A DNA stretch of 64,000 nucleotides. Origin: Saururus chinensis (taxonomy: Eukaryota; Streptophyta; Magnoliopsida; Piperales; Saururaceae). A model generated the notes under the pieces. It was not told the DNA's origin. It saw only the letters and a list, made by a program, of their open reading frames with translations, and did no database searches. Where the stretch lies: contig CP141142.1 of assembly GCA_035235625.1 (NCBI GenBank), positions 35,102,995-35,166,994 of the forward strand. Reading direction: 5' to 3'. How positions within the stretch are numbered: position 1 is the stretch's first letter; each line of letters starts with the position of its first letter. Below are positions 21,902 to 33,300 of this stretch, one piece after another. A program made the position numbers and the translations under genes.

Positions 21902-22340
21902 TTCTACAAGTGTACATTTTTTCTTTCGGCTAAACCGTTGTGTTGTGGTGTATATGGTGTAGTCAACTAATGAATGATGTCAAATTCTTTACAAAAGTTT
22001 GAAAACTCATTTGATAAATATTTTCCACCTCGATCGCTATGAAGAACTTTGCTATTCTTTCCTATTTATTTTTTAACCTCTGATTTGAAAATTTTGAATA
22101 TGGAAAAAGCCTCATCTTTTGTTTTCAAGAGATAAACATAACTATATCTTGAGAAATCATGATAAAAGTGATGAAAAACTTTCGACCACCATGAGTTAAA
22201 ATAACATTCAATTCACAAATATCAGAATGAATCAAATCCAAAATTTTAGAACTTCTGTCAACCTTTGGAGAAGATTATTTTGTCATTTTGGATTGAATGC
22301 ATATCTCACACTTATGACTATAATTATAATCTTAAGACAT
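21902..22340 (-). pseudogene. copia integrase zinc-binding and core region (broken)
   Basis: Minus-strand frames contain CEICIQSKMTK, then SSKILDLIHSDICE and a GGRKFFITFI segment, that is the HHCC zinc finger end and the first part of the DDE core. Several stops and at least one frame shift are present. Confidence 0.82.
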
Positions 22341-22343
22341 TAG

Positions 22344-22820
22344 CTATAATGTTCTCATGTCATTAATAGATTGGAAATTCAAATGTCCTAATCTACCATG
22401 CCATAGATCAAAAGAATCCACAAGGTAAGCAACATCAACTTTATTTTCATTCAAACTGAATTTAAACATCCCATTACAAGAGTAGTCCTTTCTCACAAAA
22501 GTTTCATTCTTTGACAAAATAACTTTATCAGATTCAAACACAATTTTAAATCCTTTCTTCCAGAGTTTGTTAGCGGACATAAGGTTCTTTCTCATGTCAG
22601 GAACATGGAATACATTGTTGAGAATCAATTTTCTTCTAGATGTAAAGGTGAGTTTGACAACTCCCTTTCCCATGACTTTAACTCGGTTTTGGTTCCCCAT
22701 TTGAACCTCTTGGCCAATGGTTTCCTCATTGTAGTCCTTAAAAAGGAACTTGTCTTTATAGACATGGACTGTAGCCCCCGAGTCAATTGACCATCCCGAG
22801 TCAGAGTCTGCCGTACTGAT
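22344..22820 (-). pseudogene. copia protease and GAG-pre-integrase domain
   Basis: The minus-strand frame is open from about 22820. It shows WSIDSGATVHV (protease active site D-S-G), then LNNVFHVPDMRKNLMS and LWHGRLGHLNF (GAG-pre-integrase), ending in a stop at 22344. The protease cleaves the polyprotein. The active-site residues are intact here although the polyprotein as a whole is broken. Confidence 0.9.
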
Positions 22821-23678
22821 TTATGTAATCATGACCACAAACTCAACTCCTACAACCATGTTTGAACTTTTGGAATCCTTATCAGACTTCCTGTGCCTAC
22901 ATTCTCGAGCATAATGCCCCTTTTTGCCACATACAAAGCAAGAAATATTCTTTCTCTTTGAACTTTTGTTAGGGTCATTCTTGAAATGAGGAGTGCCCTT
23001 TGCCCTTTTATAAGGTTTCTGGTCCTCCACATTTAGAGCATTGGTCATATTTTGAGAATCATCATCTTTCTCCTTCAACTGGGATTCTTCCTCAAGGTGC
23101 AAACTCCTTTGAATTTGCTCTAATGTAAAATTCTCCTATTTGTTGATGAGCTTCTTTTGATAAACTTTCTGTGAATTGGGAAGTTTTGAAATAGCTCCAA
23201 CTTGAAATACTTCTGGGGTTTTTACATCAAGTGAACTCATTTGATTGACTAGAAGCTTGAGTTTATGACATTAGTTAAGAATCGGCTTAGAATCAACCAT
23301 CTTATACTCAAAATATTTTGAAATTAAATATTTGTTCGTACCTTGCTCTTCCACCTTATATTTGAATTCCAGTGCACTCCATATCTCCTTGGTTGTAGCC
23401 TTTTTGACATAAGTATCAAAGAGGCGATTAGAAAGAGTGTTGAGAATGTGACCTCGGCATAAGAGTTCATCTTCTTCTGGCTTCTTTGTCTCTTCTTTTG
23501 TCTTGTTGGTATCATCATCTTTGGGCTCAGGAAATGGCTCCAATTTTGAATCAAGAATGTAGGAAATCTTCAAGGCAGTGAAAAGAAACAACATCTTGTC
23601 AACCCAACGAGTGTAGTTGGAACCATCGAATTTGTCAAGTTTGACAAGATTCTGGTTCATAAATTTGATGGATGTCAT
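22821..23678 (-). pseudogene. copia gag with CCHC zinc knuckle
   Basis: The frame starts MTSIKFMNQNLVKLDKFDGS at 23678, only 45 bp from the 5' LTR, and continues with YTRWVDKMLFLF, TTKEIWSALEFKY and, near 22880-22960, the zinc knuckle CFVCGKKGHYAREC. Two in-frame stops (near 23268 and 23130) interrupt the middle. Gag forms the particle and binds RNA through the knuckle. A usual tRNA-Met primer site was not recognised between LTR and start. Confidence 0.9.
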
Positions 23679-23722
23679 ATTTGATTCTGAATCCGTGATG
23701 TTGGCAAATAATTCCTTAAAAT

Positions 23723-24319
23723 TGTTGGTAGTGGCAAGGGGTAGGATTTAGATATGCAGAAGTTGTCTTTAGAGGATAATGATTAATTTTCACAATGGAT
23801 GAAAGTTGGCGATGGATTATGGTTGATCTTCACAATGGATGGTGGTTAGAGATGGATTTAAGAACTCGTCATTGAAAGGCGGATGAACACAAAGCTTTCA
23901 AGCTCTCAGGCACATACAAGTACAATTTTCTTTAAGGAATTATTTGTCCCCCTTAGATAGATCCAAGTTGCTAACGGGCTACATGATAAACTTCATCCTA
24001 GGATACAACATAGCCTTTGAGAAACCGCAACCAGCAATGTTGACGAATAATCCCTGAACTCTCCTTGAAACTGTATAAGAATTTGGCTAAAATTTGTGTT
24101 TGAAAATATAAGAAAAAAACACAAGAGGAAAAAAAGGAGAACACAAGAGAAGGAAAAACTGTAGTGTTTATTTTCTTCTGTCTTTGTTTCAATATTTAAT
24201 TGCCTAGGTCTGGGTCTCTATTTATAGAATCCTAAGGTGCGAAGTGAAGAGGTATGTCCCTTTACAAAGAGGTGTCTCATCACAACCAAAGGGATGCAAT
24301 CATTCCCAATGGTTTCAAC
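23723..24319 (-). repeat. copia 5' LTR, left segment
   Basis: It runs from TGTTGGTAGTGGC and aligns with 10404-11000 of the 3' LTR. It breaks off at GGTTTCAAC, where the block 24320-28949 is inserted. The rest of this LTR resumes at 28950. Confidence 0.88.
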
Positions 24320-24969
24320 TGTCACGTTTGAGGTTTTTTCATACATTTACCTTACAATTTTACTAAAAATTTATTTCAAAATATGAATGTAAATCAAAAG
24401 AATCCACAAAATTTAAAACATGTGAAAACCATTTTTATAATTTAGTCCATCACACAACAAAACCAATATTCTCATGCGTGACCCAAAACAAAAATATAAA
24501 AGCAAAACATGCCATGGCCATGGTTTTTAAAAACAAACATATCCCAGGCCTTTATGAGTACAAGTTCTTCAATAGTCTATGTTCTGATTTATACATATAT
24601 GCACAAGTCTAGAAAATAAAACATTTAACTGTCACCTTAATCAATACATGAGATCGTAGCACCAAAAGCCACATAGCTTCACACAAGACCGTTGTACTCA
24701 AGGTCAAGCAAAAATAGTCCACCATGGGGAATAGTCTAGTTCAAAAAGCTATTGATTGACCTACAAAAGCATTTAGACAAAGGGGCTAAAAATAGGTTAA
24801 GTGAGTATTTTTATACTTATGAGGAAAATACCCAATAGGGGAAATAAATCAATGAACTTCGTAAGTTCATACATAGATGTATTCATGTAACCATTCATGT
24901 AACCACACATGAAGCATGAAGTACATGTAACATAAATAAAGTGTCATACACACATATGGTCATATTGGC

Positions 24970-25260
24970 AGAACTTACTCTTATAGCATATACTCTTACA
25001 CTTACACTCTGAATTAGAGACTTACTAACTTACTCGTACAATCGTACGCTTACTTATATAACTTACATAGACTCGTATGACCTTACTTATATGAACTTAC
25101 TTGTACAATCTCACTCATATAATCTTACTCTTACTCATAAACTTACTCTTATCGTCTTCCTTAGAAGCTTACACTTACACTTACTCTGAATCTTACACGT
25201 ACAACTTACTCAGAATCTGAAACATATAACTTACTCTTACTATCGTACACATACTATCGA
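24970..25260. repeat. Degenerate CTTACTC-type repeat
   Basis: Many copies of CTTACTCTTA, CTTACTCGTACAATC and related words occur with irregular spacing inside the family Y block. Confidence 0.6.
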
Positions 25261-25469
25261 CAACTGAAGCTCATTACAATTAATAAGCTTGAGCATTGAA
25301 AAGGAAATGAATGCCTCTGGGGCGTCACCTTAACCTTCAGGGAGCAACTAAACGCTATAGACTTTTCCAAAGGCATGACACACCTATGCTCATAAGGCAC
25401 ATGATCAAACAGGTAAGAGCAGTTCTATGATACTACTTACCTAAACGTGCAAATGGCTACTCTCTGGGG

Positions 25470-25612
25470 CCATATAGTGCCAACTAAGGGCGGAAAACAT
25501 ATGATGCCACCCTTGGTCAGAAATCTTACAATGCAACTCTTGGGCAAAACATACAGTGTCATATGTAGGCAAAAAGACATATAGTGCCCACAAAGGGTGG
25601 AAACTTACAGTG
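25470..25612. repeat. Short tandem-like repeat in family Y block
   Basis: Four irregular copies (about 35 bp) of ACATATAGTGCC...AAGGGYGGAAA occur in a row. Confidence 0.5.
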
Positions 25613-28600
25613 CTCTCAATAGATCATCAAATGTCTAGGTCGAAATACAACACCAAGATCAAATCCCGCAGGATAACACCATGGCTAGACGAGGAAAGAT
25701 GCTTAGTCAATTATTGATTGACTAACCAAAAAATAGAACTTAATCCATCGAAACCCTCAATCTCAAACTCACAACGTTATCAAATTATGGTTATTTACCA
25801 TTCAAGTTCATATTAGGTAACTTATGCATGTACAATTATGTTTGAAACTACTTCCATTTTACATTCTTCAGCCAACAAGGCTAGAATTACACTTGTTCTG
25901 AAGCTCCAATCCACAAAGGTAGCATTCTTGAAGCTCCAATCCATAAAGGTAGCATTATTTACTTAGCTCATCCCCCACCCTTGCACTTATAGTTTTACGA
26001 ATCTCTACATAGCCTTACTTGTCAAACTCGAACTCCATACCAACATATTCTTACTATCATCTACTTCCGTCCTTACATTCCACACCATATGCCTTAGAAC
26101 CAGATCCTCTTACTCGAACTCCTCAAGGAAACCCTTTAGACCTAAATCCCATCATCAAACCCTTATTAATTCTTTACTTATTGTTTTCTGTTACAATTCA
26201 TATTATGTACATTATGCGGGTACAATTATGTTGTTCAGTCTCACTAATTCACAAATCCTCATAGACGTTAAGAACCTTGAATCTTCCAAATCCTTACAAT
26301 GCTTAAGTCTTCTGCTCATTACTCCAACATAGCATCTGACTCAATCCAAACCAATTCTCCAATCTCATCAAATTCAATCTTCACCTCTCAATCTTACGTC
26401 TTTCCTTGCCCGACATACTACCACTTTTTCCATATCATAGCCCATGAAGTACCCCTTCGACAAACTTACAATCAAACGCACATACTCGTGCCCATTGACC
26501 ACACAAGACCAGCCCACAAACGAAGATCTATCACATGCTCTGAACACATACATATAATTCATAACAACTTACTACTGTACCCTTAGTCTTCACTATCATA
26601 TGCACAATTCACATACATAAAACATGCTCATTTAATCAACATTTATCATTCAAAACATTAAGTTATAAACATCTAGCATGCTAGTGCACAATCAAAGCAT
26701 GCTATCATGAAATTACGAGTTCATGATCCCCTACCTTGTAATCCACGTGAATTTGATGGCGAGCACACGATAGTGGCAACATTGATGGCTGAATCGGCAG
26801 TCAAAAGCATTGCACTGAGAGAGTTGTTGCCCTGAGGATTTTTAGAAACTTCGGAATTAATGTCGGTAAGGTTGGGCTAATTTTACTCAAAGCAAAAGAT
26901 TTGGCACACTAGGGTGGCTGGCTCAAGGTCGTGCCACCAAATAGGGCAATTATGACCACATAATGAGGGGGTAACTGATTAGAGGTTGCCCAACTACTAA
27001 AAAGACTTTGTTGGCCACAAGACATTCAAATTGACCGTAGACCACATCTAGTGGCAACGATTTTGCATTGTCGAAGCCTCACAATAGGGCGGAGGGCTTG
27101 GTTACATACTCACGGACATAGGAGAGACATAGGAGGGCTTTAGTGGTCATATTGCCTAGTGGTGGTGTCGTTCATTCTTCATACACCACAAGGCAGTGCC
27201 TTTAGCCTAAATTACACACGCAACACAAGCGTGCGCGATAAAAGGAGAACCATAAGGGGGATAGTTATAAGTGGTCAAACATAAAAGAGGTGGGGTTCGC
27301 TAGCAACAATCCCCTAACAAAACTTGAGGGAACTAAGGGCCGGAAAAGGTGGCCTGTAAACTCGGTGGCATCTCCAATTGTCACACACCACCAAAACCAT
27401 TGAGAGGGTGGTTGTGCATCAAGCACGACATATGGTGGAGGGTATGACATGGCATTGGTCAAGCCTTTGCTGGCCTGAGGCCAATGGCTGACAACTTTAC
27501 TTCCCCTTGGAAGAATCAGAATTGGGAACTCTTTCCTGTAGGTTTTGGGTCATGTGTAACAGAAAGTGGAGGTACATAGGTGGAATCAGGCCAGAGTTGT
27601 TGGCCCTTGATGTCACTGGGTCGAGGCAAAGCCCACTTCAGTTGGACATGCGGCCCAAGTCCACACAATATCAAGCGGGACAGGTTGTCTCTAGGCTAGG
27701 GTGGGTCACTCGACAGCGGTCAAAGGCTCACCCTAAAGCTAGGGGGCGTTTATTTTGGGCAGAAGGCGTGCAGGGGAGGCCAACAACGGCCTCTTATCAT
27801 TGATGGGTCAAGCCGGCGTCATAGCTATCTGCTGGCCGACATTGGCGACGACAGAATCACCAGTCAAAAGAAATGAATGGACTTGATCTAGCTAGGGTGA
27901 CAATGTGCCGAGTTAGGGTGACATACACGTATTGTCGGGCCACAAATGCCATATGGGGCCAGGGGACGGACTTGGGATACGGTGGTGACCTAGCAATCGC
28001 AAACCGTGGCGAGCTGGATGGACATCGATTGGAGTTCATTTGGAGTCTGTTTGGAGTCTAGCAGTGGCCAATCAACACCATTAGATCGAAACTATGTTTT
28101 GGATTGAGCGGAGCAATGGGGCCCGGAGGAGAGGAGAATATGCACGAGAGTGGTGGTTACCTACATTCGTTGGCTTGAGACGGAGCCAACTACTCACAGC
28201 CATAGAAAGACAGAAAAACAACGAAAAGAAGGGGGAAAAGATCTGTCCAGATCGGAAAACGGCAAAAGGAGAGGTGACGAATCAAGAAGGCAGTGGTCCG
28301 GGTTGGGGGTGGTGGTCTTGTCACCACCGGGACAAGGTGGGGCCAGAGGCCATTTGGTTGCAGTTGGCCACTGTTGGCATGGCCGGTGGCCACAACACAC
28401 AGACAGAAAAAAAGGGCGGTAGAGTTTTACCTCATGGTGGCAAAGGAGGGGTGGGGAGGCCGGGACAACTATGTCCAGAGGTCACCCTAGCCGTGGTGAA
28501 ATCATGGTAGTGGCCTAGAGGACAGTGACAAATCGGGATGAAAACCAGTGAACATGGTTCACTAGACAGAAGTCAAAAAAGAAGAGGGTCGCGGTAGCCG

Positions 28601-28949
28601 GTAGGGCCAGGGTGACGACGGTGGTGTTGCCATGCTGAGGCTAGCCAAGTAGAAGCCGGTGCCCGGCGGCGGCCCCCCTCCGGCCTCAAAGAGTGAAGGG
28701 GGGCTTCCCCCTTCACTGTTCATTATGCGCTAAAAATTTATATGGTACGTCGAGGCCCATAACCTACGATGAAACACTACTCCCAACTCTTCCAATTATG
28801 AATATTAGGATAAATTAAAAATATGGATACACCAAAGCATTAAATTTCTTTATTGAAAATACAAACATAAAATAGCAGAACATTGCAGAAAAATTACATA
28901 AAAATATAAAAGATTATAAAAAAAATTAAAAAAAATTAGGGAAGTTAGA

Positions 28950-29095
28950 GCAACCCATCACAATATTTAAGAGATAGACGCATTTTACTAAGAGGTGTAA
29001 TATAAATAAAAGTTAAAAAACTAAGGGATGCAACCCATCACCAAAAAGTAAACCGTTCATTAAAATTTATTTATTATTTATTATAACATCTAACA
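28950..29095 (-). repeat. copia 5' LTR, right segment
   Basis: It matches the last 140 bases of the 3' LTR (CCCATCACAATATTTAAGAGA, CTAAGGGATGCAACCC, TTTATTTATTATTTAT) and ends AACATCTAACA at 29095, followed by CAATC. Confidence 0.85.
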
Positions 29096-29197
29096 CAATC
29101 TTCCTCCAAACATATACAGCTGACTTAGCACTTACCATGTATCACCTAAAAGATTTCAGATCGAAGTGCACTTGTGTAATTGATACCGGATACAAGA

Positions 29198-30763
29198 TCA
29201 TGCACAACGGCCATTTCCTTCGATCCAACTGCTGCCACAGGGCTTGTCCACACCCATCTGAATCATTGTCTCCCTCACCTTGACAACATCATCCCATTTC
29301 GTGGCAGTAGCGTATACATTGGACAAGAGCGCAAGATAGCCTGCAGCTTTGTGTGGTTCTAGCTCGGTAAAAGTCAAGTGTCCAGCAGCAACATCAGCAA
29401 GCTCTACATTCTTGTGGATTCTGCAGCCGCCGAGGAGAGCACCCCACACGACATCATTGGGACGCATCGGCATCGTGTCGATGAGCATCAGTGCTTCGCC
29501 AAACAGACCTGCGCGGCTTAATAGATCAACCATGCAACCATAGTGTTCAATTGCAGGCTTGATTCCACAAACGCCAGTCATGTACTCGAATATTTCACGT
29601 CCCTCATCCACCCAGCCCATATGGCAGCAAGCACATAGGACTCCTAAGAATGTGATCTTGTCAGGCGCTATGATCTCCTCTCTCTCCATTTGTTTGAAGA
29701 GTCTAACCGCATCCTCACCAAAACCGTTCATGGCGAACCCTGTGATCATTGTTGTCCAGGATACATTACTGCGCTGAGGCATCTCCTCAAAGATTTTTCG
29801 AGCTTTATGAACAACTCCACATTTCGCATACATGTGCATAAGCGCATTGTCGAGAGAAACCAACCGCTTCTGTCCTTTTGGTTCTGTCAATCTCATCCTG
29901 CCGAACTTTTTGTCAACGAACGCATGAATCCACTGCCCCAGCCTCAAATCTCCCAATTCTGCACAAGCCGAAACAGCTGAAATCATTGTCACTTGGTTTG
30001 GCTCAACATGGACCCGAAGCATTTCTCGAAAAAGTGACAGCGCCTGCCTACACTTACCAGTCTGAGCACAACCAGCAATCATCGTCGTCCAAGAGACCAC
30101 ATTCCTCTCTGGCATAATATCAAACAACGCACGCGCAGAACCCAGATCCCCAAACCTGAAATACCCAGCAAGCATGGAGTTCCAGGTCACCACGGTCCGA
30201 GACGGCATTTCATCAAACAAAAAACGCGCACTTCCCATACCACCGCCTTCCCCACCTGCCGCCGCATACATATTGATCAAATTCGTCTGCACGAAGATGT
30301 TCGACGTAAACCCAGTTGACAACACCCTCCCGTGGAGCTGCTCTCCTTCCCTCAGCAAGGCTAGCCTCGCACAAGCAGTGAGCAAGAAGGAATAGGTTAA
30401 GCAGTCGGGCTGCACGTCCTTTGCTCTCATTTGGTTATAAAGCCCAAAGGGCTTGTGGACAGTGCCGGAGCCAAGTGCAGTGAGGCCTCGGATAAGCTGA
30501 TTGTAGACGGCCATGGTTGGGTTCTCCATCTGCTCGAAGGATCGCTGGGCGTGGAGGAGATGACCGGAAGCGACGCAGAAGGCGAGGAGCTTGGAGAGGA
30601 GGAAGTTCTTGTGGGAGAGGCCATGGAGGATGAGGTGCGCGTGGATCTGGGTCAGGTGCGTGAAGGATTTGCAGGACTGGAGGGAGGCGAAGAGGTGCTG
30701 CTGGATGGCTCTGGCGTTGGGCCGGTGGCGGGGTTCGTTGTATGGGAATTCGAGAAGGGTCAT
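29198..30763 (-). CDS. Pentatricopeptide repeat protein, PLS class, E subgroup
   Basis: This is an intronless 521-codon frame. After a short N-terminal region (IHAHLILHG near residue 45), about ten PPR units run from residue 80 to 440. Clear ones are VVTWNSMLAGYFRFGDLGSA, VVSWTTMIAGCAQTGKCRQA, NALMHMYAKCG and VSWTTMITGFAMNGF, with P, L and S types alternating. An E domain follows (VVWGALLGGCRIHKN, AAGYLALLSNVYA). Family members bind organelle RNA and act mainly in C-to-U editing or processing in chloroplasts or mitochondria; no transit peptide stands out. The protein ends SWIEGNGRCA. Dropping one C near 29210 would restore a VVHDLVSG-like E+ tail running to a stop near 29158, so the end may be frame-shifted. 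Intronless structure is usual for plant PPR genes. Confidence 0.93.
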   Translation of the reverse strand: MTLLEFPYNEPRHRPNARAIQQHLFASLQSCKSFTHLTQIHAHLILHGLSHKNFLLSKLLAFCVASGHLLHAQRSFEQMENPTMAVYNQLIRGLTALGSGTVHKPFGLYNQMRAKDVQPDCLTYSFLLTACARLALLREGEQLHGRVLSTGFTSNIFVQTNLINMYAAAGGEGGGMGSARFLFDEMPSRTVVTWNSMLAGYFRFGDLGSARALFDIMPERNVVSWTTMIAGCAQTGKCRQALSLFREMLRVHVEPNQVTMISAVSACAELGDLRLGQWIHAFVDKKFGRMRLTEPKGQKRLVSLDNALMHMYAKCGVVHKARKIFEEMPQRSNVSWTTMITGFAMNGFGEDAVRLFKQMEREEIIAPDKITFLGVLCACCHMGWVDEGREIFEYMTGVCGIKPAIEHYGCMVDLLSRAGLFGEALMLIDTMPMRPNDVVWGALLGGCRIHKNVELADVAAGHLTFTELEPHKAAGYLALLSNVYATATKWDDVVKVRETMIQMGVDKPCGSSWIEGNGRCA

Positions 30764-31641
30764 CTACGTGCATGTATCTCGGGAGACTGCACCAGAAAAT
30801 GTCTCCGTCCATAAAGGCCTGTGTGAACCAAACGTAAACACAGCCGGGCAAGGTTGGCGTAGTCGATGGCGAAGGCTTAAAGCCCGGCCTAACGGGTCGA
30901 ACCGGGCTCAACCGGGTTAGGTTGACGGCCCATTGAATTAGGTTGATGATTTTTGCCGGTTCGTTTTGGTAAATTAGGAAAAATATAAAAAATAAATAAA
31001 TAATGAATGTGGCTATATGTACCCCATCAAACTCCTTGGTCTCCCAAAATAAGTAAAAAATATTTAAATTTTCTTTTACTCTAATATTTCATCCTTCTCT
31101 TTTTCTAAATTAGGAATGACAATACGACAAAGGCTTCCTCCTTGTTATAAGAGAAAAAAACAGTGAAAGTTATTTATTTTAATGATATTTAAGAGATTTT
31201 TAGCTTAAAAAGTTACACCGCTTAGTTGCGAATGATCCCACCCAAAGGTCAAATGCTTATGACATAATGTTCTATGCGTTCAACTAGGAAGACCCTACTT
31301 AAAAGTTATTGACTTTTTTATTACAAGATTATTTTTAATAAATAATATAAATTATTTTAAAAAAGAATAAAGTCCGCGGCCTGCCCCGTTCTTGCTTAGG
31401 GCCAAACTTTTATAAGCTCGTCTAGGTTAGGGCCAACAGGCTAAGGCCTAGCTTTGGCTTGGTTGTCACCCTACCTAAAAATTTGATTGGGGGTTAGTTT
31501 TCGCATTAGGGAGGGGCTATGACATTGGTAGAGGTGGAAGGGTGGATGGGTGGAGGAGGGACGGAAAGTAGGGCTATGAAGGATGAGAGAGAGAAGGGGG
31601 CTAAGGCTAGGCCATTGTGAGTGATGAAAATGTCTAACTTG
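30764..31641. other. Intergenic sequence
   Basis: This is the upstream side of the first PPR gene. No convincing TATA box was seen. It is AT-rich with no recognisable gene or element. Confidence 0.4.
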
Positions 31642-31940
31642 TTATGACCCACCCAATGGGTTGATCCACCTTTAAGATTCATAATATAGTTAGGATTTAA
31701 TTATTATTAATTATATTTTAGAGTAATTAAGATTTTATTAGGCTTAGGCTTATGTTAGAGGCTCATTCTAGTTAGAGGCACATTCCAATGTTATGACTCG
31801 CCCAAGGAGTCAGGTCGACCTTTAAGTTTTGTAGTATAATTAGGATTTAATTTTTAGTAATTATAATTTAAAGTAATTATAATTTTATTAGGCTTAAGCT
31901 TATATTAGAGGCTTATTATAGTTAGAAGACCATTCTAATT
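31642..31940. repeat. 149-bp tandem duplication
   Basis: Units begin at TTATGACCCACCC (31642) and TTATGACTCGCCC (31791). Both continue through CGACCTTTAAG/CCACCTTTAAG, TAGGATTTAATT, TTTTATTAGGCTTA and TTAGAGGCT. The TGTTATGACCC start recalls an LTR end, but no element could be delimited. Confidence 0.75.
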
Positions 31941-32119
31941 AAAAGTTTTAATAGCATTAGGATTAAGAAGTTTAATTGCCTATAAACATGTAGAGGCTAT
32001 GCATATTTTGTTTCAGTTCATAAATTAGATTCAAGTTAGTTAATTTTATTTTATCATTCAATTTTTTCTTTATACTTTTCTTTAATTTTACTTGTGTAAA
32101 CATTAGTCTAGAGTATAAT

Positions 32120-33300
32120 TGTAAGAACATATAAGTTGTATGTCAAGTTTATTAGTAAAATTTTTTGTTAAAAACTTTAGGTATATACTTAGTCTTAAAA
32201 TTTGATTAGCAGTTGTTGTGGTCGAGTCAAATTTGAAATTAAAATACTTAAAAAATAAGAGTGGACGTATTCTTATTGCTCAAGACAGAAGACTAAAAAA
32301 TATTAAAGGTTTTTGAAGCTTATTTATATCATATTTGCATACCAAAATTACTTAGAGAAGTTTTAAAAGTTTCAAGGGGTTTATAGAGGTTTTACGATAA
32401 ATAAACAAAACTATAATTAAACAATAAGAATGATCGATTGTTAAAAATAAGCTGATCAGAATGGTCAATACTTAATTTAGGCATCATTTAGATAACACTT
32501 TGTGTAATCTAGAAAGGTGCTTTTGGATGAAATCACTTTTTGAAAAACAAAGTAAAAACAGGTTGTGTTTGGATATTCATTATAAAAAATCAATTTTTTA
32601 AAAAAATATTCTAAAAATCTTGTTTGGGTAGCCGTTGTATTACATCTCATTTTCGTTATGAAAAATACATGCTTTGTTCTCAAATAATTAGAGGAAAAGA
32701 GGTTGGGTGGATGAGGGTGGTTATTAATGACAGATGAGGGTGGTCATCAATAAGAGATGATGAAGGTCATAGTTGATGGAAAAGAGGAAGAATATTTTAA
32801 TAAAGAGAAGAAAAGGAAGAGAGCATAAGAGAGAAGAAAAAAATGTGTGAGAGCAATCATGGTAGGAAGAGGAAGAGAGTTTTATTGGATAAGAAAACAT
32901 GCGCATGTAAAAAGGAAAAAATACAAAAATGTTATAAGAGAGAAAAAAAGGGTAAAACATGTCAACTCGTAATATTTTTACGTTTTTCTATACATTTTTA
33001 GTCTAACCCTCTTCAGGAAGAGTTAGGTAAAAAATAGTTTAAAAGCAAAAGCAATAAACCGCTTAGTGAATAAAAAGCGGATAGAAAACAGTTGTAAAAT
33101 GTCATCCAAATGACGCCTTAGTCATGTATAAAATGAAGTCGAGAATTGTTAGTCAATCATGCAAAATATAGTGTTTTAAGCAAATAGTAAATGATCGATC
33201 GCTCTTTAAAACGATCAATCATTTGTAGGTCTAATTACTTTAATTAAGTTATTGTGTATTTATGTATGAATTGAATAATTTTGATTCAATACATTGTGGG
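32120..33300 (+). repeat. Dispersed repeat Z, copy 2 (interrupted)
   Basis: It is collinear with 1692-2430, beginning TGTAAGAACATA. The segment matching ACTATGTACAAACGAAACTG is found only after skipping the insertion at 32480-33117. It carries several GATCGATC-type motifs like copy 1. Confidence 0.55.
32480..33117. mobile_element. Tourist-like (PIF/Harbinger) MITE, 638 bp
   Basis: The left end is GGCATCATTTAGATAACA and the right end, reversed, is GGCGTCATTTGGATGACA. TTA stands on both sides (32477-32479 and 33118-33120). A GGC...TTTGG terminal repeat with a TTA duplication is typical of the Tourist/PIF group. There is no transposase. Removing it restores homology of the surrounding repeat to 1692-2430. 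Confidence 0.82.

Larger units (their letters stand above)
24320..28949 (-). mobile_element. Large non-coding LTR-like insertion, family Y
   Basis: It starts TGTCACGTTTGAGG and ends AAATTAGGGAAGTTAGA; the fragment at 587-1587 suggests the end was once TTACA. TCAAC precedes it and GCAAC follows, a 5-bp target duplication with one change, and the two halves of the copia LTR join cleanly when it is removed. At 4.6 kb it has no retroelement protein. It looks like a very long solo LTR read on the minus strand, or else a large non-autonomous element. The left 2.4 kb is AT-rich; 26.8-28.7 kb is GC-richer. Confidence 0.65.
10404..29095 (-). mobile_element. Ty1/copia retrotransposon expanded by four nested insertions
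   Basis: The LTRs are 10404-11102 (3') and 23723-29095 (5', itself interrupted). The minus strand between them encodes gag, zinc knuckle, protease, integrase, reverse transcriptase and RNase H in copia order, with reading continuing across each inserted block. CAATA lies before 10404 and CAATC after 29095, a 4/5 match to a 5-bp target duplication. Removing the insertions 11991-14035, 14707-18959, 19477-21312 and 24320-28949 and their duplications leaves about 5.9 kb, normal for copia. Stops and shifts make it non-functional. Confidence 0.88.

Noticed and set aside
28094..28510. 138-codon ORF in the GC-richer part of the family Y block
   Set aside because: There is no recognisable domain, overlapping ORFs occur in three other frames, and the position inside a repeat makes it unlikely to be a gene.
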